A stretch of DNA of 64,000 nucleotides from Pseudidiomarina terrestris (GCF_030466405.1 NZ_JAGGJF010000006.1:124001-188000), one strand, 5' to 3'. Positions 39,687 to 49,879 are shown, counted from the stretch's first letter. Numbers and translations are program-made. Notes: generated from the sequence alone by a model not told the origin.

Positions 39687-42456
39687 CCTCTTTAAACCAA
39701 TGTTGCCAGGCTTGCTGCACCACTTCCCGTTCTTTATCTACGGGTAGGTGTGTCAGCGAGCCATGCTCATCTAAAGCCAGTTGGTGCAGCCATTCGCGCT
39801 CACGTATATACACCTCGATCAGCGCCTGCGCCCGCTCCGCTTCTAAAATCCCCAATTCTCCCGCCGCTTCGATGATACGTACATTGTCCGAATGACGGGT
39901 CAGTTCCGGGTACTCATGGCTGTAACGCAACACCAGATACTGCACCAGGAATTCGATGTCGGTAATGCCACCGACGCCTTGCTTGAGATCAAAGGCAAAA
40001 CTAGCCTTGGAACTGGAGTCACGAAGTTCTTTATGCGCGCGCATCTTTTCGCGCATGTTAACCACAGTTTCAGCCAGTTCCTGACCGTCTCGTTGCTTTG
40101 CGAGCTGCTGCCGGCGCAGCTGGTTAAAGGCATCGCGCAATTGCGAACTGCCAAACACCGGGCGCGCCCGCACCAAAGCCTGCAGCTCCCAGGTCCAGGC
40201 ATCCTCGGCTAAATAGCCAGCATAGGTATCCAGCCGGCTTACCAACAGACCGGATTTGCCTGAAGGCCGCAGCCGCATATCCACCTCATAAAGAGTTCCA
40301 ATCATAGTGCGTGTGGTAAACAGGTGCAGGATCCGCTGCGCTAAACGTAAATAAAACTGTTGGGTTTCGAGAGGTTTTGCACCATCTGTCTCACCCTGAT
40401 AGTCACTGTCTGTGACAAACACTAAATCGAGATCAGAACTGTAGCTAAGCTCAAGCCCACCGAGTTTACCGTAGGCAATAACAGCGAATCCGGTATCCTC
40501 AATCGAACGTCCGGGTGGACAACCATGGCGTGCGACCAGATGCTGCCAGGCCAGACCGACCACATGCCCGATAATCGCCTCGGCCAGGTAACTTAAATGG
40601 TCACTTACTTTCATCAACGGCAATGCGCCACTGATGTCCGCTGCCGCGATTTTCAACTGACACGATTGCCGCGCCTGACGCAGCGCGTTCATCTGCGCTT
40701 CAAGATCGTCTTCCTGCTCAGGAATGCGTACCATGTAGTCGTTGATTATGGCAGGGTATTCGCTGAGTTCTGGCAGCTCATACAGATGCTGTGGATCAAT
40801 CAGTTCATCGAGCAGAATCGGAAAGTTAGCCAGATGCTGGGTAATCCAGGAGCTGGCCCGGCAGAGTTTGATCAACTGCTCACGGGCGCCAGCGTTCTCC
40901 ACCAGTAATTCGACGTAAGCGGTCCGACTCATAATTCGCCTAAGTACAGTAAACACGCGTTCCAGCACGATTTCGGCATCCGCCAACTGCAAACTTCGCT
41001 GCAATAATAAGGGTACCAGTCTGGCCATCGCCTTGCGCCCGCGGGGGCCGCTACCGCGTTTACGGACTTCCAGACGTAAATCGCTGACCGCCGCCCACAC
41101 CTGCTGTGCACGTTGCTTATTCAGGCCTGCATCGTGCAGCACATCGAGCGCGGTGTCGTCTTCGATCATATCCTGCCAGAGCAATTGCAATGCGCCGGCA
41201 TCCTCATCATCTGCTTCGTTATCGCCGATAACATGCTGAAAGTGCCCATGCACCTTCGCCATATAGGCACGGATCTGTTCAGAGAGCTCGTCCCAACTAC
41301 AGGAAAAAGCTTTCGCCACCCGCAGCTGACGCTCAGCGTCTGCCGGTAAGCTTTGCGTTTGCTCGTCATTGAGTTGCTGCAAAACATGCTCAACCTTACG
41401 CAGAAACTCATAGCACTCGAGTAACTCCCTGACCGCCGTCGAAGACATCAGGCCAAGCTCGTCAATGGCCTGGTAAGCCGCGTAGAGCGACTGGGTCTGC
41501 AATTGTCGCTGCTGCCCACCCCGGATCAACTGGAACGTCTGGGCGATAAACTCCACCTCACGAATACCACCAGGACCCAGCTTTATATTATTCTGCACAC
41601 CCTGGCGCCGCGTTTCCTGAGTGATCAGGGTTTTCATCTTGCGCAGCGCATCGATGGCTGAAAAATCAATGTAACGACGATAAACAAAAGGCCGCAGCAA
41701 CTGCCGTAACTGCTGTTCGTAATCTGCAGAAGCGCCAATCAAGCGTGCTTTCACCATGGCGTAACGTTCCCAGTCGCGCCCCTGCTCCTGGTAGTAGTAT
41801 TCCAGTGCAGCCAGGCTGGTAACCACAGGACCCGACTGGCCAAAGGGGCGTAAGCGCAGATCGACACGAAAAACCCGACCGTCGCCGGTCATCGTATCCA
41901 GCAACCCCACCAGCGCCTGCACCAGTTTGGTAAAGAAAACATTGGTCTCAATTGGCTTCTTTGGGTGGTCCGTCTCACTTTGTTCTGGATAGCAAAAAAT
42001 CAGATCAATATCAGATGAGAAGTTCAGCTCTTTACCGCCAAGCTTGCCCATGCCGATGATCAGCAAGGGCTGCGCCTGACCTTGCTCATCACGGGGCGTG
42101 CCATGACGCTCACACAATTGAGCATAAGCCCAGTCACGCGCAGCAATAATAAATGCGTCGGCGGCCGCAGAAATATGATTCAGGGTTTCTCTTAACTCAA
42201 GTTGCTGGTCAAGATCTGCAGCAGCAATGCTGGCAAACCAGCATTGCCGATAGCGACGCAGCACCTGCTGCGCGTCGCTCTCATCATTGGCCTCAGTCAG
42301 CGCGCGCTGCAATTGCGGCAGATAATCGTCAGTAGCAGGTAAAGTGACTTTGCCGGCAGCATCGATGGTTATTGCATCAGCATCGTTGTGCCAGACTCTG
42401 GCAATAAACTCACTAATCGAACACCAGTAATCCCGCTGTTGTCTGTCTTTACTCAT
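39670..42456 (-). CDS. glnE: Glutamine synthetase adenylyltransferase / adenylyl-removing enzyme
   Basis: A bifunctional enzyme that adds or removes AMP on glutamine synthetase under PII control. The 928 residues have two nucleotidyltransferase domains: the N-terminal adenylyl-removing one with GMGKLGGKELNFSSDIDLIF and the C-terminal adenylyl-adding one with AYGKLGGLELSYSSDLDLVF, each followed by a GlnD/PII-uridylyl-like helical domain. It lies 3 bp after ygiF, the same pair as in E. coli. Confidence 0.96.
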   Translation of the reverse strand: MSKDRQQRDYWCSISEFIARVWHNDADAITIDAAGKVTLPATDDYLPQLQRALTEANDESDAQQVLRRYRQCWFASIAAADLDQQLELRETLNHISAAADAFIIAARDWAYAQLCERHGTPRDEQGQAQPLLIIGMGKLGGKELNFSSDIDLIFCYPEQSETDHPKKPIETNVFFTKLVQALVGLLDTMTGDGRVFRVDLRLRPFGQSGPVVTSLAALEYYYQEQGRDWERYAMVKARLIGASADYEQQLRQLLRPFVYRRYIDFSAIDALRKMKTLITQETRRQGVQNNIKLGPGGIREVEFIAQTFQLIRGGQQRQLQTQSLYAAYQAIDELGLMSSTAVRELLECYEFLRKVEHVLQQLNDEQTQSLPADAERQLRVAKAFSCSWDELSEQIRAYMAKVHGHFQHVIGDNEADDEDAGALQLLWQDMIEDDTALDVLHDAGLNKQRAQQVWAAVSDLRLEVRKRGSGPRGRKAMARLVPLLLQRSLQLADAEIVLERVFTVLRRIMSRTAYVELLVENAGAREQLIKLCRASSWITQHLANFPILLDELIDPQHLYELPELSEYPAIINDYMVRIPEQEDDLEAQMNALRQARQSCQLKIAAADISGALPLMKVSDHLSYLAEAIIGHVVGLAWQHLVARHGCPPGRSIEDTGFAVIAYGKLGGLELSYSSDLDLVFVTDSDYQGETDGAKPLETQQFYLRLAQRILHLFTTRTMIGTLYEVDMRLRPSGKSGLLVSRLDTYAGYLAEDAWTWELQALVRARPVFGSSQLRDAFNQLRRQQLAKQRDGQELAETVVNMREKMRAHKELRDSSSKASFAFDLKQGVGGITDIEFLVQYLVLRYSHEYPELTRHSDNVRIIEAAGELGILEAERAQALIEVYIREREWLHQLALDEHGSLTHLPVDKEREVVQQAWQHWFKEVIDKD

Positions 42457-42459
42457 GCT

Positions 42460-43950
42460 TTAGCCCAGCCAGTAGGGTTCTTGCTTCAATGCAGCTTTGC
42501 GCGAGTGTTCCAGCGCGTACAGCAGCGACTCCAGTTGCACGGTTTGCCAGTTGAGCAAGCGCTCAGGCTGACTGTCGTCATTATCTTTAATAGCATCCCG
42601 GAGCAGCTTCAATGCCATAATTTCGCGAATGCCGCGGACCATGTCCTGCCAGGGCGCCCGAAACTGCTCACGATCTTCTTCGTCAAACAGGTAGCCAACA
42701 CAATAGCCCAGCTGCAAAGAGCTTAGCAGCAGCGGCAGTTGTTTCAGGTAATACTCGGGTTTGAGATCGCCCTCTTTGGCAAACGCATCAATGACGCTTT
42801 GCCAGTCTTCCCGCAAGCGCTGGCTTGCCCACTGCCGCAGCGGTAATTGAGAAATCTGCTCATGTCGAGGTTGCTCATGGCACAGGGCCCCTAACTCGAG
42901 CAAGGTGAGTTGATAGTCATCACGAACACTCAGACTTTGCACCAGCTCCAGCTGCACCGAATGTTGCTGTTGCTCCTGGATGATCTCAAAGAGTTTCGGA
43001 TGTTGTTTCAGTGCGCGATGGTAGGCACCGTCCTCAGCGGTCAGCTCAGTGAGCCCGTCGTAACGACTTAACCAGCCCAGATGACCCAGCATCTGTTCCA
43101 GACGTAAAATATGATCGCCCACATCCACCTCCAGGGTGGCCAACTGTTGCAACACAACCTTACTTAGACGGATACCATCTGTGATACCTGCCACAGCCCG
43201 CACACTGGGGACTTCCGTCAGACAGGCATCGTTATGTTGCCAGTACTGCAGCGCATAGGTGAGCGCACGGTAGAGTCCAGCGCCTACGTCATCATTGGGT
43301 TGCTGCGGTACAAAATGCGCATGGGTAAAAGGTTCAAGCACGGTCTTGCCCGCCAGCATGTAGCCGCGAGCTGCCTTGCTGAGGCTTCCCAGTCGCGCAT
43401 TCAGACGGGTGATGAAACGGCGCGCCAAACGATAGGCGTCGGCGATATCGCCTTGTTGAACTTCAATTTCAATTTCCGCCAGCGGCCGCTCGTCATCGCC
43501 AACTTTAATCGAGCCCTCATCGTAAACCAGCTCAATGCGACCATCGCCACTTGGCAAGCGCCAACGGTAACGGGTGAAATCCGTCCGGAAAATTTCTTCA
43601 AGTTCACGGTTGATATCGAACAGCGCAAAATCATCGGGCCAGATATCTTCCTCAAATAAGGTCAGGTCCGGTACCTCAGAGGTAATGACGGTATTGTACT
43701 CTGGCCGGCTATGCACGCCGCCCAGAACTTCTCCGGCAAGTTTCACAGTTTGCTCAAGCTCATCACCGCGCTGGCGAATACGCAAACCGATATCATGCTG
43801 CCGTAAACGCAGATCTTCGGTGTCAAAATAGCGGTTACTTAACTCTAACTCTGCCATTTCTGCGTCTTTTGCCAGGTTTTGGCATAACGCCAGCACCTGC
43901 TCGCGGGTAGCACCATCGACTAATAGTTTGATTTCAATTTCCTGACTCAC
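42460..43950 (-). CDS. ygiF: Inorganic triphosphatase with CYTH and CHAD domains
   Basis: A 496-residue enzyme that hydrolyses tripolyphosphate. The N-terminal CYTH domain carries the ExExK signature in SQEIEIKLLV, and the second half (about 215-496) is a helical CHAD domain (EVPSVRAVAGITDGIRLSKV), which binds polyphosphate in other proteins. Translation probably starts at a GTG at 43950, matching the E. coli N-terminus; an earlier GTG at 43962 has poor ribosome-site spacing. It is paired with glnE and divergent from putA. Confidence 0.92.
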   Translation of the reverse strand: MSQEIEIKLLVDGATREQVLALCQNLAKDAEMAELELSNRYFDTEDLRLRQHDIGLRIRQRGDELEQTVKLAGEVLGGVHSRPEYNTVITSEVPDLTLFEEDIWPDDFALFDINRELEEIFRTDFTRYRWRLPSGDGRIELVYDEGSIKVGDDERPLAEIEIEVQQGDIADAYRLARRFITRLNARLGSLSKAARGYMLAGKTVLEPFTHAHFVPQQPNDDVGAGLYRALTYALQYWQHNDACLTEVPSVRAVAGITDGIRLSKVVLQQLATLEVDVGDHILRLEQMLGHLGWLSRYDGLTELTAEDGAYHRALKQHPKLFEIIQEQQQHSVQLELVQSLSVRDDYQLTLLELGALCHEQPRHEQISQLPLRQWASQRLREDWQSVIDAFAKEGDLKPEYYLKQLPLLLSSLQLGYCVGYLFDEEDREQFRAPWQDMVRGIREIMALKLLRDAIKDNDDSQPERLLNWQTVQLESLLYALEHSRKAALKQEPYWLG

Positions 43951-44096
43951 AAAAACTCTCACGTGCCTCGGCTAAACTTAGTTATCTACGGTACTCGCAG
44001 GCCGCAAGCGGGTCAACTGAAATGGGCTTGACAGCGCAGTACAAAAATTGCACCGTGGACAGCGAATAAAAGTTGTAAAAAACTGATTGTATGGGC

Positions 44097-44133
44097 TTTA
44101 CGCGCGCAGAAAAAGACATATACTTGCGCGCAA
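44097..44133 (+). promoter_or_regulatory. Candidate putA promoter with operator-like palindrome
   Basis: TTTACG (44097-44102), 16 nt, then TATACT (44119-44124) form a fair promoter 54 bp before the PutA start. Just at the expected transcription start lies the perfect 10-bp palindrome TTGCGCGCAA (44124-44133), and a related GCGCGCAGA occurs at the -35 (44102-44110). A repressor bound there would block the promoter. The regulator is not identified. Confidence 0.45.
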
Positions 44134-44177
44134 AATATGCCCTCTCAAGCCTTTGGCTGAGTCTTACAGGAGATGCT

Positions 44178-47100
44178 ATGTTCAAAGCCAGTGAAGTACT
44201 TCAGGCTCAGTATACAAGCGCCGACCTCGGCAGTTTGCAGCGCGCCATCACCGACAGCTATTTAATCGATGAAGACGCGTACATGCAGGAACTTATGCAA
44301 CTGGTTCCGAGTGACGAGGCAACCCTTGATACAGTGACTGATAGTTCGGCTAAATTAGTAAACACCGTGCGCGATCGTGCGCAAGGCGGTGGCATTGATG
44401 CCTTTCTTCAGGAATACAGTCTTGATACCAAAGAAGGCATTATTTTGATGTGCCTGGCCGAGGCCCTGTTGCGGGTTCCGGATGCGCGCACCGCAGATGC
44501 TCTGATTCAGGACCGCCTGTCTGGCGGTGACTGGCAGAAGCATATGGGCGCAAGCGCATCCTGGTTGGTGAACTCCGGGAGTTGGGGGTTGGCACTGACC
44601 AATGCGGTCATCAATCCGACCGGCCAACCGATGGAAACCCCTCGCGGGGTATTTCGCCGGCTCACTCGCCGGTTAGGTATGCCTATCGTGCGTAAGGCGA
44701 CTTACACCGCGATGCGAATTATGGGCAAACAGTTTGTCCTGGGTCGCGACATCGAAGAAGCCTTAAAAAATAGCCGGGCCAATCGTGAAATCGGCTATAC
44801 CCACGCCTATGACATGCTCGGTGAAGCCGCTCTAACCATGGCCGATGCTCGCCGTTACCATGCCGAATACGTGAATTCGATAGAGGTTGTGGCGAAGGAG
44901 AACTTTAACAATCCGAAGGCGCCACGCCCTACCATCTCAATTAAATTGTCCGCGTTACACCCACGTTACGAGGCTGGCAATCAGGGTCGGGTACTGACGG
45001 AGTTGGCCCAGAGCCTGACCGAGCTGGTCAAGCTAGCGAAAGAAGCTGACGTTGGGGTTACCATTGATGCCGAAGAAGCGGATCGTCATGAGCTTTCCCT
45101 CGAGCTTTTCGAGAAAGTCTATCGTAGCGGCGTCTGTAAAGGCTGGCCGCGGTTTGGTCTGGTGGTGCAAGCCTATTCGAAGCGCGCATTACCGACCCTG
45201 TGCTGGTTGACTGCACTGGCGAAAGAGTGTGGTGATGAAATACCGGTGCGCCTGGTAAAAGGGGCTTACTGGGATACTGAGATCAAACTCTGTCAGATGA
45301 ATGGTCTCACCGGCTATCCGGTGTTCACGCGCAAGGCCAATACCGATGTCAGCTATCTGGCCTGCTCGCGTTACTTACTGAGTGAAGCGACGGATGGTGC
45401 AATTTATCCGCAGTTCGCGACGCATAATGCCCAGAGTGTGGTAGCCATCCGGCAGATGAATGAGACCTATAAACGACGTATTGAGTTCCAACGCCTGCAT
45501 GGTATGGGTGATGACCTGTACGATACGCTACTGCAGGATGACCCGGAAATAACCGTACGTATTTATGCCCCGGTAGGTGCCCACAAAGATCTTTTACCCT
45601 ACCTGGTAAGGCGTCTGTTAGAAAATGGTGCCAACACCTCATTTGTCCATAAGCTGGTCGATCCGGCAACGCCTGTGGATGAGCTGATTAAGCACCCGAT
45701 GCGCACTATCAACAAGTACGAGCGCCTGGCAAATACCAAAATTCCATTACCGACGCAGATTTTCAGCGATCGCAAAAACTCGTTAGGATTGAACATGAAT
45801 ATTCATTCGCAAGCAGATGATTTTATTGCTGCGGTGCAGCAATACCGTGACAAGCAATGGCAAGGTGGCCCGATCGTTAATGGCGATGTCATCGATGCGC
45901 ACCACCGTGTCAGTATCACCAGTCCGCAGGAAACTCAGCGGCAAATCGGCAGTATCTGTTGGGGTGACAAAGCGCTTGCCGAGAAAGCCCTGAACAGCGC
46001 CAATGCCGCTTACCGTCGCTGGCGCGATACCGATGTTGAAGTGCGGGCGAGCGCTTTAGAAAAGTTTGCCGACCTGATGGAAGCCAATCGTGACGAACTG
46101 ATTGCCTTATGTTCTCTTGAAGGGGGCAAAAGCTTACAGGACGGTATCGATGAAGTCCGTGAAGCCGTTGATTTTTGTCGCTATTACGCCGTTGAAGGCC
46201 GTAAACTGATGGGCGAGCCGAAAACCTTACCAGGTCCCACAGGCGAATCCAACGAACTCATTGTTGAAGGCCGTGGTACCTTTGTCTGTATCAGCCCCTG
46301 GAATTTCCCCTTAGCTATTTTCACCGGCCAAGTGGTGGCAGCGCTGGTTGCTGGCAACTGTGTCATAGCTAAACCAGCGGAACAAACCGGCTTAATCGCA
46401 TTCCGAGCCGTGCAGCTGCTACTTGAAGCTGGCATCCCTGGCGATGTGGTGCATTTCATGCCTGGCAGTGGTGCTGAAGTCGGCTCATTCCTGGTCAGCC
46501 AGGAAGATATCGGTGGGGTATGCTTCACTGGTTCAACCTACACCGCCCAGTCTATTAATCGTGCGCTTGCCGCACGCACCGGCCCCATTGTGCCGCTCAT
46601 CGCTGAAACAGGTGGTCAGAACGCGATGCTCATCGATTCGACCGCGTTACCTGAGCAAGCGGTCACCGACATCGTTGACAGCGCCTTTACGAGTGCGGGA
46701 CAGCGCTGCTCAGCATTACGCGTGCTGTTCGTTCAGGATGATATTGCCGACCGTGTGATTGAGCTATTAAAAGGTGCGATGGCCGAACTGGAAGTAGGCG
46801 ATCCCATGCTGCATGAAACTGATGTGGGTCCGGTTATTGATGGCGTTGCCAAGAGTAACCTGGAGCAGCATGTCAGTGATATTTCTCAGGCCGGCCGTCT
46901 GATTGCTCGTGCACCGATGCCTGATTATACCAATGGCGGAACCTTCATGGCTCCTACAGCCATTGAAATTGACAGCATCAATCAGTTGGTTAAAGAAAAC
47001 TTTGGTCCGATTCTGCACGTGATTCGCTACTCGACCGATAACCTCGACGAGGTAATCAAGAGTATCAATGCCACAGGTTTCGGTTTAACCTTCGGCATTC

Positions 47101-47345
47101 ATAGCCGTAACGAAACTTTTGCCGCTGATGTCGCCCGTCGTATTGACGTCGGTAACGTTTACATCAACCGTAACCAGGTCGGCGCAGTAGTTGGCGTGCA
47201 ACCGTTCGGTGGGCGGGGTATGTCAGGTACAGGTCCAAAAGCAGGTGGACCCCATTACCTCACCCGCTTTATCACTGAAAAAACGCGCAGCAACAACATT
47301 ACTGCTGTTGGTGGTAACGCGACCTTGCTATCACTGGGCGATTAA
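44178..47345 (+). CDS. putA: Bifunctional proline dehydrogenase / glutamate-semialdehyde dehydrogenase
   Basis: It oxidises proline to glutamate in two steps, using FAD and then NAD+, with channelled intermediates. From the ATG at 44178, after CAGGAG, the protein has 1055 residues. The proline dehydrogenase barrel spans about 170-480 (VRLVKGAYWDTEIKLCQMNG) and the aldehyde dehydrogenase about 560-1030, with the catalytic Cys844 in SAGQRCSAL. It lacks the N-terminal ribbon-helix-helix DNA-binding domain of E. coli PutA (1320 residues), so it is the shorter class and cannot repress its own gene that way. putP is not adjacent. Confidence 0.95.
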   Translation: MFKASEVLQAQYTSADLGSLQRAITDSYLIDEDAYMQELMQLVPSDEATLDTVTDSSAKLVNTVRDRAQGGGIDAFLQEYSLDTKEGIILMCLAEALLRVPDARTADALIQDRLSGGDWQKHMGASASWLVNSGSWGLALTNAVINPTGQPMETPRGVFRRLTRRLGMPIVRKATYTAMRIMGKQFVLGRDIEEALKNSRANREIGYTHAYDMLGEAALTMADARRYHAEYVNSIEVVAKENFNNPKAPRPTISIKLSALHPRYEAGNQGRVLTELAQSLTELVKLAKEADVGVTIDAEEADRHELSLELFEKVYRSGVCKGWPRFGLVVQAYSKRALPTLCWLTALAKECGDEIPVRLVKGAYWDTEIKLCQMNGLTGYPVFTRKANTDVSYLACSRYLLSEATDGAIYPQFATHNAQSVVAIRQMNETYKRRIEFQRLHGMGDDLYDTLLQDDPEITVRIYAPVGAHKDLLPYLVRRLLENGANTSFVHKLVDPATPVDELIKHPMRTINKYERLANTKIPLPTQIFSDRKNSLGLNMNIHSQADDFIAAVQQYRDKQWQGGPIVNGDVIDAHHRVSITSPQETQRQIGSICWGDKALAEKALNSANAAYRRWRDTDVEVRASALEKFADLMEANRDELIALCSLEGGKSLQDGIDEVREAVDFCRYYAVEGRKLMGEPKTLPGPTGESNELIVEGRGTFVCISPWNFPLAIFTGQVVAALVAGNCVIAKPAEQTGLIAFRAVQLLLEAGIPGDVVHFMPGSGAEVGSFLVSQEDIGGVCFTGSTYTAQSINRALAARTGPIVPLIAETGGQNAMLIDSTALPEQAVTDIVDSAFTSAGQRCSALRVLFVQDDIADRVIELLKGAMAELEVGDPMLHETDVGPVIDGVAKSNLEQHVSDISQAGRLIARAPMPDYTNGGTFMAPTAIEIDSINQLVKENFGPILHVIRYSTDNLDEVIKSINATGFGLTFGIHSRNETFAADVARRIDVGNVYINRNQVGAVVGVQPFGGRGMSGTGPKAGGPHYLTRFITEKTRSNNITAVGGNATLLSLGD

Positions 47346-49117
47346 AACTCGCCCAGTTCATGCAGGTACAATGACTGGCTGCCGTCATCGACGGCGGCAG
47401 CCAGACTTTCAATGCGAGGCAACAATCGCGCCATAAAGAACTTCGCCGTTTTCACTTTGCTCGACAGGTAGGGGCGCTCAGCGACAAGTGGTAACGCAGC
47501 TTTGGCCATACGTAGCCATAAATAGCCGTAGATCAGATACCCCAGAAGATGCAGATACTCAACCGCCACACTGTTGATAATGTTTTCGTCATCACCTACC
47601 TGCGCCAGTACCCTTTTTGTTACTGCATCAGCACGTTTGAGCGCTTGCGCCAGCTGCTCATATTCAGCTTCTAATTCTGCTACAGGATCTGCCAGCAACG
47701 CCTGAATATCCTCAACCAACGGCTGTAATAGTTCACCTCGTGAGCCGGCGACTTTGCGACCCAGCAAATCCAGCGCCTGAATACCATTGGTACCCTCGTA
47801 AATTTGCGCAATGCGGCAGTCCCGCACCAGTTGCTCCTGTCCCCATTCGCGGACATAACCGTGCCCACCGAAAACCTGCTGTCCCACCACCGTGGTTTCA
47901 AAACCAGTATCGGTAATAAAGGCTTTGGCAATCGGAGTCAGTAAAGCGACAAGTTTATCTGCACGCGCTTTTTCTGCCGCATCGGCACTAAATTTGGCGG
48001 TGTCCAGTTGCTGTCCAACATAGGTCGAAAACGCGCGCCCGCCTTCAACAAAAGCTTTCATGGTAAGTAACATACGACGGACGTCACCGTGGACAATCAG
48101 CGGATCGGCTTCTTTATCAAAATTACGGTTGGCCTGAGCACCTCGCCCTTGAATGCGCTCCTGAGCGTATTCCAGCGCATTCTGATAGGAACGTGCTGCA
48201 GCACCAAGCCCCTGAATACCAACCCCCAGACGCTCGTAATTCATCATCGTAAACATCGCTGGCAGTCCTTGATGCGGAGCTCCAACCAGCCAGCCCTTGG
48301 CGCCATCAAAGTTCATTACACAGGTTGCGGATGCATGGATGCCCATTTTGTGCTCAATCGAACCGCACTGCACAGTGTTACGCTCACCCACATTACCGTC
48401 TGTATCCGGCAGATATTTAGGTACGATAAACAGACTAATACCTTTGCTGCCAGCTGGAGCGTCAGGCAATTTAGCTAAAACCAGGTGGACGATATTTTCA
48501 GTTAAATCGTGCTCACCACCGGTAATAAATATCTTCGTACCAGTGACCGCAAAGCTACCGTCATCCAATGGTTCAGCTTTGGTCCGGATAATCCCCAAAT
48601 CTGTTCCAGCGTGAGGTTCTGTCAGACACATGGTGCCGGTCCATTCACCGGCGGTCATACGTGGTAAGTAAAGATTCTTCAATTCATCGCTGGCATAAGC
48701 ATCGATGGTGATGATGGCGCCGGCAGTTAAGCCCGGATAGAGTGAGAATGAAATATCTGCAGCACAGAGGATTTCTTCGTACTGTGCGGAAACAACTTTA
48801 GGCAGTCCCATACCGCCAAAGTCCGGATTAGCGGTAACGCCTACCCAGCCTCCTGCAGCAAGTTGCTGGAAATTTTCTTTGTAATTGGCAGGTGTGGTGA
48901 CGACTCCGTTATCGAAGACGACACCTTCTTCATCGGCCGCGCGCGCGTTCGGTGCGATGATGGTTTCGGCTAGCTTGGCAGCCTCGTCAATGATGGCTGT
49001 CGCCATTTCCATATCAACTTCGGACAGAGCTGGAAAACGGCCCCAGTCCTGATCAACCTGAAACACGTCTTGCAGTAAAAACTGCATGTCATCCCGTGGA
49101 GCTCGATAATCCGCCAT
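47342..49117 (-). CDS. Acyl-CoA dehydrogenase of the 600-residue class
   Basis: An FAD flavoprotein that introduces the first double bond in acyl-CoA beta-oxidation. From MADYRAPRDDMQFLLQDVFQ the 591 residues show the acyl-CoA dehydrogenase N, middle (MCLTEPHAGTDLGIIRTKAE) and C domains (CRIAQIYEGTNGIQALDLLG), plus the extra C-terminal domain found in long or aromatic acyl-CoA dehydrogenases. The glutamate in IYEGTNG is the expected catalytic base. An upstream ATG at 49138 is less likely than 49117, which follows GAGGTG. It shares a 4-bp stop overlap with putA. Chain-length specificity is unknown. Confidence 0.9.
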   Translation of the reverse strand: MADYRAPRDDMQFLLQDVFQVDQDWGRFPALSEVDMEMATAIIDEAAKLAETIIAPNARAADEEGVVFDNGVVTTPANYKENFQQLAAGGWVGVTANPDFGGMGLPKVVSAQYEEILCAADISFSLYPGLTAGAIITIDAYASDELKNLYLPRMTAGEWTGTMCLTEPHAGTDLGIIRTKAEPLDDGSFAVTGTKIFITGGEHDLTENIVHLVLAKLPDAPAGSKGISLFIVPKYLPDTDGNVGERNTVQCGSIEHKMGIHASATCVMNFDGAKGWLVGAPHQGLPAMFTMMNYERLGVGIQGLGAAARSYQNALEYAQERIQGRGAQANRNFDKEADPLIVHGDVRRMLLTMKAFVEGGRAFSTYVGQQLDTAKFSADAAEKARADKLVALLTPIAKAFITDTGFETTVVGQQVFGGHGYVREWGQEQLVRDCRIAQIYEGTNGIQALDLLGRKVAGSRGELLQPLVEDIQALLADPVAELEAEYEQLAQALKRADAVTKRVLAQVGDDENIINSVAVEYLHLLGYLIYGYLWLRMAKAALPLVAERPYLSSKVKTAKFFMARLLPRIESLAAAVDDGSQSLYLHELGEF

Positions 49118-49147
49118 ACGACACCTCAATAAAATCAAACAATGAAT

Positions 49148-49164
49148 TTAAACAGGTGTTTTAA
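49148..49164. promoter_or_regulatory. Possible PsrA-type operator before the acyl-CoA dehydrogenase gene
   Basis: AAAC-N4-GTTT (49150-49161), flanked by TT and TAA, forms an imperfect palindrome 31-47 bp before the acyl-CoA dehydrogenase start. It matches the AAAC-N4-GTTT core reported for the fatty-acid regulator PsrA. A TTGATA at 49165-49170 could be a -35, placing the site in the promoter spacer. This is one short match, so confidence is low. Confidence 0.35.
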
Positions 49165-49171
49165 TATCAAC

Positions 49172-49879
49172 TTAGCGCGCGCTTGTCCAGTCTTCTAAGG
49201 CGGGTTGCTGAAAAGCATCATTCCCCAGGGCCAGCACGACATGATTCGGGGCGATACTAAGGACCTGAATACCCTGCCAATTATCACCCTGCCGGAGGCG
49301 TTGACCGGCCAGTTCAATAAACCGATCACTCACCCGCGAAGAGTACTGGTGGGCATCGTAACTGAAGTCAGGAATGCGTCCTTGTAACGAAGAATTTAAT
49401 TCGCTGATACGGGGCAACACCGAGTTTTGCTGACCGCTGCTGCCTCCTGTCGCAGTCAGCGCTTCCTCAAATGCAGAGAGTAGATCAGCTGGAACCTCAT
49501 TTAAATCCACGGTCTGGTTTTGTGCGAGAGCTTCCGGTTGAGCAAAGCTGGAACGGGTCGGTTGCGTGGCTTCAACAGCTGGCTCAGGGGGCGTTGTCAC
49601 CACCGCATTTTCTTCGGGGAGCTCAACCACCCGCACCGGTTGTGGCGCGCCGATCTCCCACTGTGCCGACGATGCGACAGGCGCCGCAGGCTGCTCAGCC
49701 CCTGCGGTCGTCCACCAGTGCACCAGCCACCACCCGACTAACGCCGCTATCGGTATTAGCAACCAGATCAGGCCCATAAATGAGCGTTGTTGTTTGTGCG
49801 CTGGCTCAAGATAAATTGCCGGTTGCGCCGGCACTAGTTTGGATTGTTGCTGGCGTAAGGCTTTTAAAACTGATGACAT
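49172..49879 (-). CDS. gspB: GspB-like type II secretion assembly protein
   Basis: A 235-residue inner-membrane protein with a short cytoplasmic start MSSVLKALRQQQSKLVPAQP, one transmembrane helix (about 34-50), a Pro/Ala-rich linker and a C-terminal domain RIPDFSYDAHQYSSRVSDRF typical of GspB. With GspA (ExeA) it helps the secretin GspD pass the cell wall. Its ATG overlaps the upstream ATPase stop by 1 bp. The rest of the secretion system is not in this window. Confidence 0.85.
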   Translation of the reverse strand: MSSVLKALRQQQSKLVPAQPAIYLEPAHKQQRSFMGLIWLLIPIAALVGWWLVHWWTTAGAEQPAAPVASSAQWEIGAPQPVRVVELPEENAVVTTPPEPAVEATQPTRSSFAQPEALAQNQTVDLNEVPADLLSAFEEALTATGGSSGQQNSVLPRISELNSSLQGRIPDFSYDAHQYSSRVSDRFIELAGQRLRQGDNWQGIQVLSIAPNHVVLALGNDAFQQPALEDWTSAR

